NCBI RefSeq assembly: GCF_007655485.1 | Contig: NZ_VJXQ01000001.1 | Coordinates: 316,556-380,555 of the forward strand | Direction: 5' to 3' | DNA length: 64,000 bases | Source of the DNA: Halobellus captivus | GTDB lineage: Archaea > Halobacteriota > Halobacteria > Halobacteriales > Haloferacaceae | Part shown: positions 44,155-52,677 of the stretch, piece after piece | Layout of the letters: each line of letters opens with the position of its first letter | How positions within the stretch are numbered: position 1 is the first letter of the stretch | The notes under the pieces: model-generated | Told to the model about the DNA's origin: nothing | The model's database searches: none | The model's input: only the letters and a program-made list of their open reading frames with translations | Translations under genes and position numbers: made by a program

Positions 44155-44943
44155 ATGAATCGGCTCCAACGATCGTCGTACACCGCCGCTTCGATCGCTG
44201 CGCTGCTAGCGCTGTGGTACGCCGGTGGCATCGCGTTCCCGGAGGTCCTCCCCGGACTGCCGGAAACGGTCTCGGCCCTCATCGTCGTACTCACGGAACC
44301 CGGACCGTACGGGAACATGTTCTACTTCCACGTGTGGAAGACCATCGAGATGCTGTTTGCCGCGCTCATCGTCTCGATGATCGCCGGAACGTTCCTCGGT
44401 ATCGCACTCGGTCGAAACGAGACGCTGGAGAGCACGCTCTCGATGTGGATCTACGGATGGCTGGCGATTCCCTCGCTCGTGATCGTCTTCGTCTCGGCGA
44501 TCTGGATCGGATTCAACGCTAACAGCGGATACTTCGCGGTCCCTGTCGTCATCACGCCGTTTATCGCGCTGAATATGTGGGAGGGCGCTCGCACCCTTGA
44601 CACAGACCTCGCGGAAATGGCGGAATTCTTCGGTGCTGGGCGGATTCAAACGTTCAAAGATATCATCGTCCCACAGCTCGCTCCGTTTCTGTTCGCCAGC
44701 TTCCGTTCGGGCCTTTCGGTGGGTTGGAAGATCACTCTCCTCGTCGAGGCGTTCTTACTCACGCGGGGCGTCGGATTCATGTTCAAACGCTACTTCGACA
44801 ACTACGACCTCCCGACGATGATGAGTTGGCTCATCATCTTCGTAATCTTCCTGATTATCGTCGAGTACGGCGTCCTGGCCCCGCTTCACGAGCGCGTGAT
44901 GGAATGGCGACCAGATGCAGAAGGGGTGAGAGTCACGGAGTGA
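44155..44943 (+). CDS. NitT/TauT-type ABC permease (system 2, permease B)
   Basis: A 262-residue permease with about six membrane segments and the EAA loop MAEFFGAGRIQTFKDIIVPQ. The ATG starts one base after the stop codon of the ATPase gene, so translation is likely coupled. With permease A at 39641 it would form a heterodimeric channel. The arrangement of this four-gene system repeats that of 32886-37071. Confidence 0.87.
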   Translation: MNRLQRSSYTAASIAALLALWYAGGIAFPEVLPGLPETVSALIVVLTEPGPYGNMFYFHVWKTIEMLFAALIVSMIAGTFLGIALGRNETLESTLSMWIYGWLAIPSLVIVFVSAIWIGFNANSGYFAVPVVITPFIALNMWEGARTLDTDLAEMAEFFGAGRIQTFKDIIVPQLAPFLFASFRSGLSVGWKITLLVEAFLLTRGVGFMFKRYFDNYDLPTMMSWLIIFVIFLIIVEYGVLAPLHERVMEWRPDAEGVRVTE

Positions 44944-45541
44944 ACATCGCATTTGAACCCTCGATCGCACGTCATCGACGGAGAACAGATCTAATCGGCT
45001 GCAAACACTGCAGCTTGTTGACAGCGGAAAGAGGTCAGTACGTGAACGGTGGACGAAATAGCAGTTCAACACATAACAGAGTATCCGCGATAAGTTGTGT
45101 GCTCCCAATTATCGAGGAAGACACGATGTGTTGAAACAGATTTTGGGCGGCAGGCGTAACAATCAGTCATCGTCTATTCCGAGAGGCGTTTTCAAAAGGA
45201 TAACTGTCTGATATGGAAATTGCGGGAGTTTGACGCGACCGAACAGTTATGGGAATACGACATATGGTGCAATCTACTGTAGATACCGTATATACACACA
45301 GTATTTCGTCTAATCAGTGTACATATATTCCGAATTCACGAGCCGTATCAAAATAGATACGAGCCAGGATCCGGTAGATCTTCTCTGAAAGCTGTTTTCG
45401 CACTCGAAACGTACTAGGTTCGTGTGATAACTCTCATAGGAGCAGTGAAAACCGCACGGAGCCAGTGGACACGTCGCGTAGACCGAGACAATACGACTCA
45501 CACGCAAACGGACGGTGGCAGCGGCCGATAACCCGGTCGGC
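44944..45541. other. Gene-free stretch of about 600 bases
   Basis: No gene can be supported. The middle is AT-rich and has a perfect 6+1+6 inverted repeat (ATCTAC-T-GTAGAT, 45272-45284) just before a TATA-like CGTATATACAC (45287-45297). A 23-codon GTG frame starts 26 bases further on (45317-45388), but nothing supports it beyond that spacing. Confidence 0.4.
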
Positions 45542-46954
45542 TCAGTGGGCCTGTCGGATGGAGCGACTAATCGAGCGCCACGTCCCCGTTTGGTACCGGT
45601 AAAGCGTGATACCAGCCGGGACGCTGGTCTCGACGAGGAGCGCGAGATACAGGGCGGCGATGCCGAGCGACGTTACGACGGACAGGTACGCGACGGGGAG
45701 CGCGAACGCGTACAGACCGATCAACGAACCGTAGAACGGCCAGCTCGTATCACCGGCGCCACGGAGTGCTCCCGTCGCCGATCGATCGATTCCCAGGGCG
45801 ATCGCCGCAACGGCACCGATGCGAACGAACGGGACGGTTTGTTCGATCGTGCCTGGATCGTTCGCGAACAGTCCCGCGATGGGGCGCGCGAACACGGCGA
45901 CGAGGACTGCGAGAATCACGAAGGACAGAACCGTCAACCGGATGATTTCGCGGCCGTACGCGGCGGCAGTTCCCTCCGCATCGGAACCCAGATACCGCCC
46001 GACCAAACTGCTCGCGGCGATCGAGTAGCCCCACGCGAGACTGTTGACCAGATCTCTGATACGACGGCCGATTTCGAAGGCCGCGACCGTCGTCGGGCCG
46101 AATACGGCGGCGATCGCCAGCAGCGGGAAGACCACGACAGCCCGTGAGAGCTCCTGGAGAACGAGCGGCGTGCTCACCCGCAGTAACGGCCGGGCGAGAT
46201 CGGGATCGAAGAACGAATCGCCGAGTGCGAAGCCCACGGGAATCGCCTCGGAGAACGGATACGAGCGCGCGTACAACCCCCAAAAGAACGTAATCGAAAC
46301 CACCCCGGTCGCGATCGCCGTGCCGAGAGCGGCCCCTACGACACCCCAACCGAGCCCGAAAATAAACACGGCGTTGAGGAACACGTTGACGATCGCCCCA
46401 CCGGTTCGAATGATCATCGGTGTGACCGTGTCGCCGATGCCCGCGAACACGCGGCTCGCGATCTTGGTGTAGAACTCGAAGACGAGTGCCGGTGCGAGAG
46501 TCGCGAGATACACGGCACCGTACTGGACCGTCTCTGAGCCCGCGCCCATTAGCGCGATAAGCGGCGTCGAGAAGAAGTAAAACGCGACTGCGAGCGGGAT
46601 TCCGAACACGGTGGCCAGAACGTAGCTTTGGGTGATCGTTTGATCAGCACGTTCGGTATCGTCGCCCCCGTAATACTGCGAGACGAGGCTGATCGTCCCG
46701 CCGGAGATTCCGAGTGAGATCTTATTGCCGATCTGCCAGTACGCGTAGGCGAAGGCCAGTCCGGCGATCCCCGCAGGACCGACGGCGAGACCCACCATCG
46801 CCAGATCGACCGTCTGCTGGGACATCCGCGAGAACCCCGTGACGACGCGGGGCCACGCCAGATCGAACGTCGCCCGCAGCCGGTCACGCGCGATGACGTC
46901 CGCCCGTTCGAGTGCGTCGGCGATCCAATCGAACAGTCGCGATACGAGACCCAT
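45542..46954 (-). CDS. MATE-family efflux transporter
   Basis: A 470-residue protein with twelve predicted membrane segments in two MatE halves (residues about 35-200 and 255-420). The halobacterial pattern RDRLRATFDLAWPRVVTGF precedes the first segment. MATE proteins export drugs or organic cations using Na+ or H+. The ATG at 46954 was chosen; a GTG at 46987 is possible. The start codon overlaps the stop codon of a short, apparently frameshifted reading frame upstream (TGATG), which suggests that the two were translated together. Confidence 0.87.
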   Translation of the reverse strand: MGLVSRLFDWIADALERADVIARDRLRATFDLAWPRVVTGFSRMSQQTVDLAMVGLAVGPAGIAGLAFAYAYWQIGNKISLGISGGTISLVSQYYGGDDTERADQTITQSYVLATVFGIPLAVAFYFFSTPLIALMGAGSETVQYGAVYLATLAPALVFEFYTKIASRVFAGIGDTVTPMIIRTGGAIVNVFLNAVFIFGLGWGVVGAALGTAIATGVVSITFFWGLYARSYPFSEAIPVGFALGDSFFDPDLARPLLRVSTPLVLQELSRAVVVFPLLAIAAVFGPTTVAAFEIGRRIRDLVNSLAWGYSIAASSLVGRYLGSDAEGTAAAYGREIIRLTVLSFVILAVLVAVFARPIAGLFANDPGTIEQTVPFVRIGAVAAIALGIDRSATGALRGAGDTSWPFYGSLIGLYAFALPVAYLSVVTSLGIAALYLALLVETSVPAGITLYRYQTGTWRSISRSIRQAH

Positions 46955-47164
46955 CAGCCACCGTCGGAATCGCGAGACAGGTCGCACGGAGGTTCACCAC
47001 TCACCATCGGGTCGAACCCCAGGTGATCTAACTCGACCGCCGTGCGGATTTCTCTGGCCGCGGCTTTCCCCCGTGGCGCAGCCGTTGGCGTCGTCCCCTC
47101 CGCTTTCGCCGTCGTCGAGACACGCCGCTTTCGTGCGTTTCCGAGAGGCGTCCGTTTCGAACAC
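46954..47164 (-). pseudogene. Small gene upstream of MATE, apparently frameshifted
   Basis: A GTG at 47164 lies 28 bases after a TATA-like AAATTTATCA (reverse strand) and opens an acidic frame (VFETDASRKRTKAACLDD...). Near a run of five C residues (about 47067-47071) good coding character passes to another frame. That frame continues as GKAAAREIRTAVELDHLG and SGEPPCDLSRDSDGG and ends at a TGA overlapping the MATE start codon. Neither frame alone is a convincing protein; joined they give one of about 70 residues. A sequencing error, a true mutation or frameshifting could explain this. The family is not recognised. Confidence 0.42.
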
Positions 47165-47187
47165 GGCCGACAGACGGCGATGGTGCT

Positions 47188-47197
47188 GATAAATTTG
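47188..47197 (-). promoter_or_regulatory. TATA box of the small gene/MATE unit
   Basis: AAATTTATCA on the reverse strand, centred 28 bases before the GTG at 47164. Confidence 0.45.
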
Positions 47198-47284
47198 TCG
47201 GGCACGTTGTCGGATTGACGATGCACCGTCGGGGAGCGTCGACCGAGACAGAACATATATACTACACATCATCGACATCCCGAT

Positions 47285-47329
47285 ATGGATCGATCGAGAA
47301 CGAAGGCACAAGTTCACGCCGGAGGATGA
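47285..47329 (+). other. 14-codon leader ORF overlapping the SLC13-type gene start
   Basis: A TATA box (AACATATATAC, 47252-47262) lies 28 bases before the ATG at 47285. The frame encodes 14 residues (MDRSRTKAQVHAGG) and stops at a TGA that overlaps the ATG of the transporter gene (ATGA, 47326-47329). A GGAGG immediately precedes that ATG. The layout suggests translational coupling from a leaderless mini-ORF. Confidence 0.5.
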
Positions 47330-48723
47330 CGAGGACGCAGGACTGGTGGATCCCGACCCCGTCAGCGCTTTCGGTTCCCCTCGCGATCGTCGGGGCGGTC
47401 GCGGTCTACCTGGCCGCGCCGTTCGATCCGGCGGGTGCGACGATGCTGGCTATCACGACGCTGTGTATCGTCCTGTGGGTCGGTAATCTCATCACACCCG
47501 CCTACACCGGCGTGCTCGCGTTGGGACTCATCGGCTTCGCCTTCTCGCTGGATCTCGCGCTCACCGGGTTTCAGTCGCCGGCAACGTGGCTCATCGCGTT
47601 CGGTCTCGTTATGGGCGAGGCGACGCGGCGAAGCGGTCTCGCGGAGTGGGGCGGCCGCTGGGTCATCCACCGGACCACGCTCGACTCGCCGTCGAAGACC
47701 CCGAAGCGAACGTACCGTCGACTCTTAGTCGGGCTCTCGGTCGCGGGACTGTTACTCGTCTTGGTGATTCCCGTCGGCATCGTCCGCGTGCTCGTCCTCG
47801 CGCCCATCGTCTTGGAAGTGGGCGATCGATTCGACTCTCAGCGGGTCAAACTGGGGTTGTTCTTCGGCCCGATTCTGGTGACTTATCTCGGGGCGTACGC
47901 GATCCTCACCGGTGGTTCACCGAATATCATCGTCCTCGGCATCCTCGAATCGGTTGCCGGGATGTCGATCGCGTGGACTGAATGGTTCGTACTGATGTTT
48001 CCGGTGATGGGCCTCGGGCGACTGGTTTTAATCGTCGGTATCGTCTACGCGATGTATCGACCGCCGGATCGGCTGCAGATGGCGTCGGCGTCGGGTGAGC
48101 TGCCGCCGATGGCTGGCTCCGAGCGTCGGATGCTCGTGTTTCTCGCCGCTGGCGTCGCCGTCTGGGTGACGGATGCGATCCACGGATTCCACCCGGTGTT
48201 CGGCGCGCTGTTGGTCGTGGTCCTCGTGTTTCTCCCGCGCGTCGGCATCGCGGATTTCGAGGAGACCGTCGGCGACGTCGACTTCTCGATCCTGTTTTTC
48301 GTCGCCGCCGTGCTCGCGATCGGCGAGGGGCTGACGCAGACGAACGTCGCCGGAGCGCTCGCCGAACAGCTCCTCGCGCTCGTTCCGACGGACGCCTCGC
48401 TGTTCGTCATTCTCTCGATCGTGTTCGTCTCGACGGTGGTGCTGATGGTCGTTATGGGTGGGCTCGCGGCGGTGAGCGTCGCGACACCGATCGTCGTCGC
48501 GGTCGCCTCTGACGCTGGTGCCCCCCTCGTTCCGATGGTACTGGCGACGTCGGCAGCGCTCAGCGTTCCGTTCATTCCGTACCAATCGGCCGTGCTCGTG
48601 GTCATCCTCGCGTACGACATCGTCGACGCGACGGAGTTGATTCGGGTCGTCTCCGCGATCGCGCTGGCGACGGTGCTTCTGTTGATCCCGCTGCAACTCG
48701 GAATCCTGGCCATATTCGGGTGA
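47326..48723 (+). CDS. SLC13/DASS-type anion transporter
   Basis: A 465-residue membrane protein with about twelve segments. It has the SLC13-like hairpin motif ILTGGSPNIIVLG and a matching C-terminal repeat (SVPFIPYQSAVLVV). The family imports di- or tricarboxylates, sulfate or other anions with Na+. The ATG at 47326 was chosen because a TATA box and a mini-ORF precede it; longer in-frame readings from 47215 or 47221 overlap that promoter. It is followed after 86 bases by the aldehyde:ferredoxin oxidoreductase gene, which has its own TATA-like box. The substrate is unknown. Confidence 0.82.
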   Translation: MTRTQDWWIPTPSALSVPLAIVGAVAVYLAAPFDPAGATMLAITTLCIVLWVGNLITPAYTGVLALGLIGFAFSLDLALTGFQSPATWLIAFGLVMGEATRRSGLAEWGGRWVIHRTTLDSPSKTPKRTYRRLLVGLSVAGLLLVLVIPVGIVRVLVLAPIVLEVGDRFDSQRVKLGLFFGPILVTYLGAYAILTGGSPNIIVLGILESVAGMSIAWTEWFVLMFPVMGLGRLVLIVGIVYAMYRPPDRLQMASASGELPPMAGSERRMLVFLAAGVAVWVTDAIHGFHPVFGALLVVVLVFLPRVGIADFEETVGDVDFSILFFVAAVLAIGEGLTQTNVAGALAEQLLALVPTDASLFVILSIVFVSTVVLMVVMGGLAAVSVATPIVVAVASDAGAPLVPMVLATSAALSVPFIPYQSAVLVVILAYDIVDATELIRVVSAIALATVLLLIPLQLGILAIFG

Positions 48724-48809
48724 AACCCACCGCCTGCGGGGACGTTGCCGTCGGCGCGATATCGACGATGTGCGACGGGTTTTTGTACTCGCTTACGTAT
48801 CTATGTACG

Positions 48810-50480
48810 ATGCTACACGCCAACGGTTCGCTGCTGACGGTCGACGTGGGAGACCGGACAGCGGAGACGACGAACATCGACGATGAACTGTCGGAGTTCA
48901 TCGGCGGACGCGGCGTTTCGACGAAACTCGCACACGATCGGATCCCGTTCGACGCGGATCCCCTCGGCCCGGAGAACCGCGTCTATCTCGCGTCCGGTCC
49001 GCTCCAGCAGTCATCGATGAGCTTCACCGGTCGGATGAACATGACCGGCCTCTCCCCGCTGACCGACGGCCTTCTCTCCTCGAACGCCGGGGGCTATCTC
49101 TCCCGTAACTTCATCGGGACGGGCCACTCGGTCGTCGAGGTCGCAGGCGAGAGCGAGGAACTACTGGCCGTTCACGTGACCGACGAGGGCGTCGAGTTCG
49201 AGGAGGTCCCCGAACTGGAGGGCGCGACCGTCCCCGAGGTCACCGAAGAGATGAACGAACGGTACGGGCTCGAAAGCGAAAACCTCGTGTCGATCGGTCC
49301 CGCGGGCGAGAACGAGGTTCGGTTCGCCGCCGCGATGACCTACGACGAGCGCGCGTTCGGACGCGGCGGACTGGGGGCGATCCTGGGATCGAAGAACGTC
49401 AAGTGCCTCACTTTCGAGGGCGACTCCGCACCCGATATCGAACTGCCCAACGAGGACGTGCAGATGGACGTGCACCGCCAGGCGGCGACGAGCGACGACA
49501 TCTTCCGCCGTCAGGGGACGACTCACCTCGTACAGATCCTCAACGACAACTTCTCGCTGCCGACGCGGTACTTCTCGGAGATGTCCTTCGAGCACGCCGA
49601 GAAGATCAACGGCGATCGCGTCGAGGAGAAGAAGTACAAGAAGGCGGCGTGTTCGGTCTGTGCATTCGCCTGTAAGCTTCCGACCCGCGACGAAGCGACC
49701 GGTTTGGAGACCGAAGGCCCCGAGTTCGAGACCGTGATGGCCTTCGGCAGCAACTCCGAAGTCGGCGACATCGTCGAGATTATGAAGTCCAACCAGCTCT
49801 GCGACGACCTCGGGATGGACTCCATCTCCTGCGGCAACACCATCGCCGCCTACCTCGCCAGCGAGGACGAGTTCGGCAACGTCGAGTTGATCCACGAGCT
49901 CATCGAGAAGATCGCCCACCGCGAGGGCGTCGGGGACACGCTCGCCGAGGGAATCGACCGCATCCACGAGGACCTCGGTGTCGAGAACTGGACGGTCAAA
50001 GGAATGGACTTCGCGGCCCACGACGGCCGCGTCGTTCACGGGCAGGGACTCTCCTACGCGGTGGCGAACCGCGGCGGCGACCACATGTACTCGACGATGA
50101 TGATCCCCGAGTACAACGACGTCATTCCCGCCGAGGGCACCGCCGGGAAGGCCGACTTCCTCATCGACCACGAGAACCGCAACGCCGTGCGCGACAGCGC
50201 CGTCCTCTGCCAGTTCGGCCTCGGCCGCGTCATCGAGGAGGATGTCTTCGAGGCGCTCTTCGACGAACCGTACGAGGACATCCTCGCGGTCGGCGACCGT
50301 GTCGTCAACCTCGAGCGCCACTTCAGCAACCAGCGCGGTCGCGACGCCTCGGACGATTACCTGCCGTACGACCTGCCGGACCTCGAGTCCTCGATTCAGG
50401 AATACTACGAGCACCGCGGCTGGACCGACGACGGAATCGTCCCCGGCGACCTCGTCGCCGACTTCGCGCAAGCGGACTGA
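48810..50480 (+). CDS. Aldehyde:ferredoxin oxidoreductase (tungstopterin family)
   Basis: A 556-residue AOR-family enzyme. The N-terminal domain has GGRGVSTKLAHDRIP and the pterin-binding region around SNAGGYLSRNFIGTGHS and GRGGLGAILGSKNVK. The [4Fe-4S] ligands are CSVCAFAC, with a fourth Cys near the C-terminus in AVLCQFG. These enzymes oxidise aldehydes to acids with ferredoxin as acceptor and normally contain tungsten. Length is slightly short of the usual 600 residues. The start at 48810 is supported by a TATA-like TTTTGTAC 27 bases upstream. It stands between an anion transporter and the ring-cleavage dioxygenase, so an aromatic aldehyde is a possible substrate. Confidence 0.88.
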   Translation: MLHANGSLLTVDVGDRTAETTNIDDELSEFIGGRGVSTKLAHDRIPFDADPLGPENRVYLASGPLQQSSMSFTGRMNMTGLSPLTDGLLSSNAGGYLSRNFIGTGHSVVEVAGESEELLAVHVTDEGVEFEEVPELEGATVPEVTEEMNERYGLESENLVSIGPAGENEVRFAAAMTYDERAFGRGGLGAILGSKNVKCLTFEGDSAPDIELPNEDVQMDVHRQAATSDDIFRRQGTTHLVQILNDNFSLPTRYFSEMSFEHAEKINGDRVEEKKYKKAACSVCAFACKLPTRDEATGLETEGPEFETVMAFGSNSEVGDIVEIMKSNQLCDDLGMDSISCGNTIAAYLASEDEFGNVELIHELIEKIAHREGVGDTLAEGIDRIHEDLGVENWTVKGMDFAAHDGRVVHGQGLSYAVANRGGDHMYSTMMIPEYNDVIPAEGTAGKADFLIDHENRNAVRDSAVLCQFGLGRVIEEDVFEALFDEPYEDILAVGDRVVNLERHFSNQRGRDASDDYLPYDLPDLESSIQEYYEHRGWTDDGIVPGDLVADFAQAD

Positions 50481-50511
50481 CGTCGACTCCGTACCAGTGG
50501 ACTGCGCGACG

Positions 50512-50586
50512 TTACACCGACGAATTGACTCCGGCTTTACACCGACGAATTGACCCCGGCATCATACCGACGAACCGAGATTCGAC
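50512..50586. repeat. 25-base tandem repeat, three units
   Basis: Units at 50512-50536 and 50537-50561 match at 23 of 25 positions (TTACACCGACGAATTGACYC core); a third, weaker copy runs 50562-50586. The array lies between the AOR stop codon and the dioxygenase promoter. No spacers. Confidence 0.75.
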
Positions 50587-50672
50587 GCGCTGGCGACGAC
50601 TGTCCGTTTCGATCCCTTTCGTCGCGGGCTGACACTCCGAATCTGATGATCCGATTCCTTGGAGGGATCGCT

Positions 50673-50686
50673 AAATGTATATAAGA
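50673..50686 (+). promoter_or_regulatory. TATA box of the extradiol dioxygenase gene
   Basis: AAATGTATATAAGA, centred about 27 bases before the ATG at 50707. Confidence 0.6.
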
Positions 50687-50706
50687 GAACTACGAACGAA
50701 TTCTGT

Positions 50707-51654
50707 ATGGCAGAACTTGCCAAACTTGGACACATAGCGTTCGAGACGCCCGATCTCGAGGAGTCGCTGTGGTTCTTCCGGGACCTGATGGGAATGAAGG
50801 TCGTCGAGCGCGACGACGACACCGCGTATCTCTGTGCGCTTCGGGATTACGAGCACCACACGATGAGTCTCACGGAGGGCGAGCGGGGCGCGATCGATCA
50901 CGTCGGACTTCGCGCGGCCGACCCCGAATCCGTCGAGGAGTACGCCGAAATCCTCGAGGAGAAGGGCTACGACGTCTGGTGGACCGAAGACGGTCACGAG
51001 GCGGGGATCGGCGACTCGATTATGTTCGAGACGGAGGCGGACCACCGCTTCGAGATCTACTACGAGATGGAGAAGCCGGACATCGACGGGAAGCAGCGCT
51101 CGAACATCCCGATGCGCCGGTACAGTCCGGAGTTCGCCAACCGGGTCTATCCGCAGCGGATCGATCACGCGCACGTCCAGGACGACACGCCTGAAGCGAC
51201 CTCGGAACTCTTCGAGGAGGAGTTCGGAATGGGCCTCAACGAAGTCTTCAAATCGGCCGACGGCACCATTTGGGGCTGGTGGCACGCGACGACGCCGCTC
51301 CCGCACGACCTCGCCGTTCACCGTCTCGAAGAAGGCGAGGAGACGGAGTTCCACCACATCGCCTACCACCTCGACCACCTGCAGGACCTGTGGGACGCCG
51401 CCGATATCCTCGCGGAGAACAACGTCGAGATCGACGGTGGCCCTGGCAAGCACGCCATCACGAACGCGAACTACCTCTACGTCAAGGATCCCGCCAGCGG
51501 CATCCGCTTGGAACTGTTCGCCGGACCGGGCTACCTCAACTTCGAGCCGGACTGGGAGACGGTCGTCTGGCAGGAGAACATCGGCTCCGAGGACGACCAC
51601 CAGTGGTTCGGGACGCAGTACAGTCTCGAGGGCGTTCCGTACACGGACCGCTGA
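50707..51654 (+). CDS. Extradiol ring-cleavage dioxygenase (catechol 2,3-dioxygenase type)
   Basis: A 315-residue type I extradiol dioxygenase made of two VOC modules (residues about 5-125 and 150-290). The catalytic half has the iron ligands in order: His154 in RIDHAHV, His216/217 in EFHHIAYHLDH, and Glu269 in IRLELFAGPGYL, preceded by the NANYLYVKDP segment. Such enzymes use Fe(II) and O2 to open a catechol next to its hydroxyls, giving a semialdehyde. Nearest in overall pattern are the catechol 2,3-dioxygenases of Gram-positive bacteria. The enzyme may act on catechol or protocatechuate; the ACMSD-type decarboxylase in this cluster favours a carboxylated product. It heads the meta-cleavage gene group. 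Confidence 0.9.
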   Translation: MAELAKLGHIAFETPDLEESLWFFRDLMGMKVVERDDDTAYLCALRDYEHHTMSLTEGERGAIDHVGLRAADPESVEEYAEILEEKGYDVWWTEDGHEAGIGDSIMFETEADHRFEIYYEMEKPDIDGKQRSNIPMRRYSPEFANRVYPQRIDHAHVQDDTPEATSELFEEEFGMGLNEVFKSADGTIWGWWHATTPLPHDLAVHRLEEGEETEFHHIAYHLDHLQDLWDAADILAENNVEIDGGPGKHAITNANYLYVKDPASGIRLELFAGPGYLNFEPDWETVVWQENIGSEDDHQWFGTQYSLEGVPYTDR

Positions 51655-51701
51655 GGTCGATCCCGGTCAGCCCGGGAATTCTTTCTCTTACCTTCGTACC
51701 C

Positions 51702-52481
51702 TTACTCGTCGGCGAGTCGAGCGTTCACCGTTCCGATCGACGTGAACTCCACTGACACGACGTCGCCCGGCGCGAGATCGACCGCGGGAGTCAGCGACCC
51801 GCTCAGAACGACGTGACCGGCCTCGATCTGCTCGTCCAGATCCGCGAGCGTATTCGCGAGCCACGCGACGGAGCGGGCGGGGTGATCGAGAACCGCCGCG
51901 CCGACGCCCGAGGACTCGAGCGTTCCGTTCTTGTAGAGCTTGACGCCCTCTAAGGAGAGGTCGGTGTCGGCGAGGCTGGTCTGTTCTCCCGCGACGTACA
52001 GCGCCGAGGAGGCGTTGTCCGCGATCGTGTCCTGAATGCGGATGTCCCAGTCTCGGACGCGGCTGTCGATGACTTCGACCACGGGAAGCACGGCGCTCGT
52101 CGCGTCGAGGACGTCGAGGTACGTGACCGGCGCTTCCAGCGACTCCTCCATCGCGAAGCCGATTTCGGGCTCGATCCGCGGTTGGATCAGATCCTCGCCG
52201 GGGATCTCGCGCCCCTCGACGAACATCGTATCGAGCAGGCGACCGAAGTCGGGCTCGTCGACGCCCAACTGCTCTTGGATCCCGTCGCTCGTCAGGCCGA
52301 TCTTGTGGCCGACGATCTCCGCGCCGTCGTCGAGCCGCCGGTCGATAAACCGCGTCTGGATGTCGTAGGCGTCTTCCATCGAGACGTCGTGCTCGGCGGT
52401 GAGCCGCCCGATCGGTTCCTGCGTCCGCAGCGCCGAGTAGAGCGCTTCGGCCAACTCCTCGCGGGTGTCTTCTGCTGCCAT
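51702..52481 (-). CDS. 2-oxopent-4-enoate hydratase / 4-oxalocrotonate decarboxylase family
   Basis: A 259-residue protein of the DmpE/DmpH (MhpD/XylJ/XylI) family, with the metal-binding stretch IQPRIEPEIGF and the VGHKIGLTS motif near residue 66. Hydratase and decarboxylase members share a fold and form a complex in meta-cleavage pathways; the two cannot be separated with confidence by eye. The paralogue at 57019 supplies the other activity, so the pair covers both steps. The ATG at 52481 has a TATA box on the reverse strand (52501-52510); the longer frame to 52649 was rejected. It is convergent with the dioxygenase gene. Confidence 0.86.
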   Translation of the reverse strand: MAAEDTREELAEALYSALRTQEPIGRLTAEHDVSMEDAYDIQTRFIDRRLDDGAEIVGHKIGLTSDGIQEQLGVDEPDFGRLLDTMFVEGREIPGEDLIQPRIEPEIGFAMEESLEAPVTYLDVLDATSAVLPVVEVIDSRVRDWDIRIQDTIADNASSALYVAGEQTSLADTDLSLEGVKLYKNGTLESSGVGAAVLDHPARSVAWLANTLADLDEQIEAGHVVLSGSLTPAVDLAPGDVVSVEFTSIGTVNARLADE

Positions 52482-52500
52482 AGGCTCGCTTCCGCCGGAG

Positions 52501-52510
52501 GCATCAAATA
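52501..52510 (-). promoter_or_regulatory. TATA box of the hydratase-family gene
   Basis: TATTTGATGC on the reverse strand, about 26 bases before the ATG at 52481. It rules out the longer open frame. Confidence 0.5.
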
Positions 52511-52677
52511 GGTTGGTGATCCGGTGGGCTGGTCGGTCGAGACGGTCGCGCCGGTCGAATCGTTCGCGACAGTCGGATCGATGGGGGCCGGTCGAACCGA
52601 TTCTCTCCACGGAGACTCGGACCCGCCTCGAGATGGGGATCCCCGACATTTATGCGACACCCCGCCCGACCCCGACT

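Noticed and set aside
45317-45388. 23-codon GTG frame 26 bases after a TATA-like box
   Set aside because: Spacing alone is not enough; no downstream gene to couple to and no recognisable peptide.
49161-50471. 436-codon minus-strand frame over the AOR gene
   Set aside because: Val/Leu-rich antisense shadow of a gene with intact Fe-S and pterin motifs.
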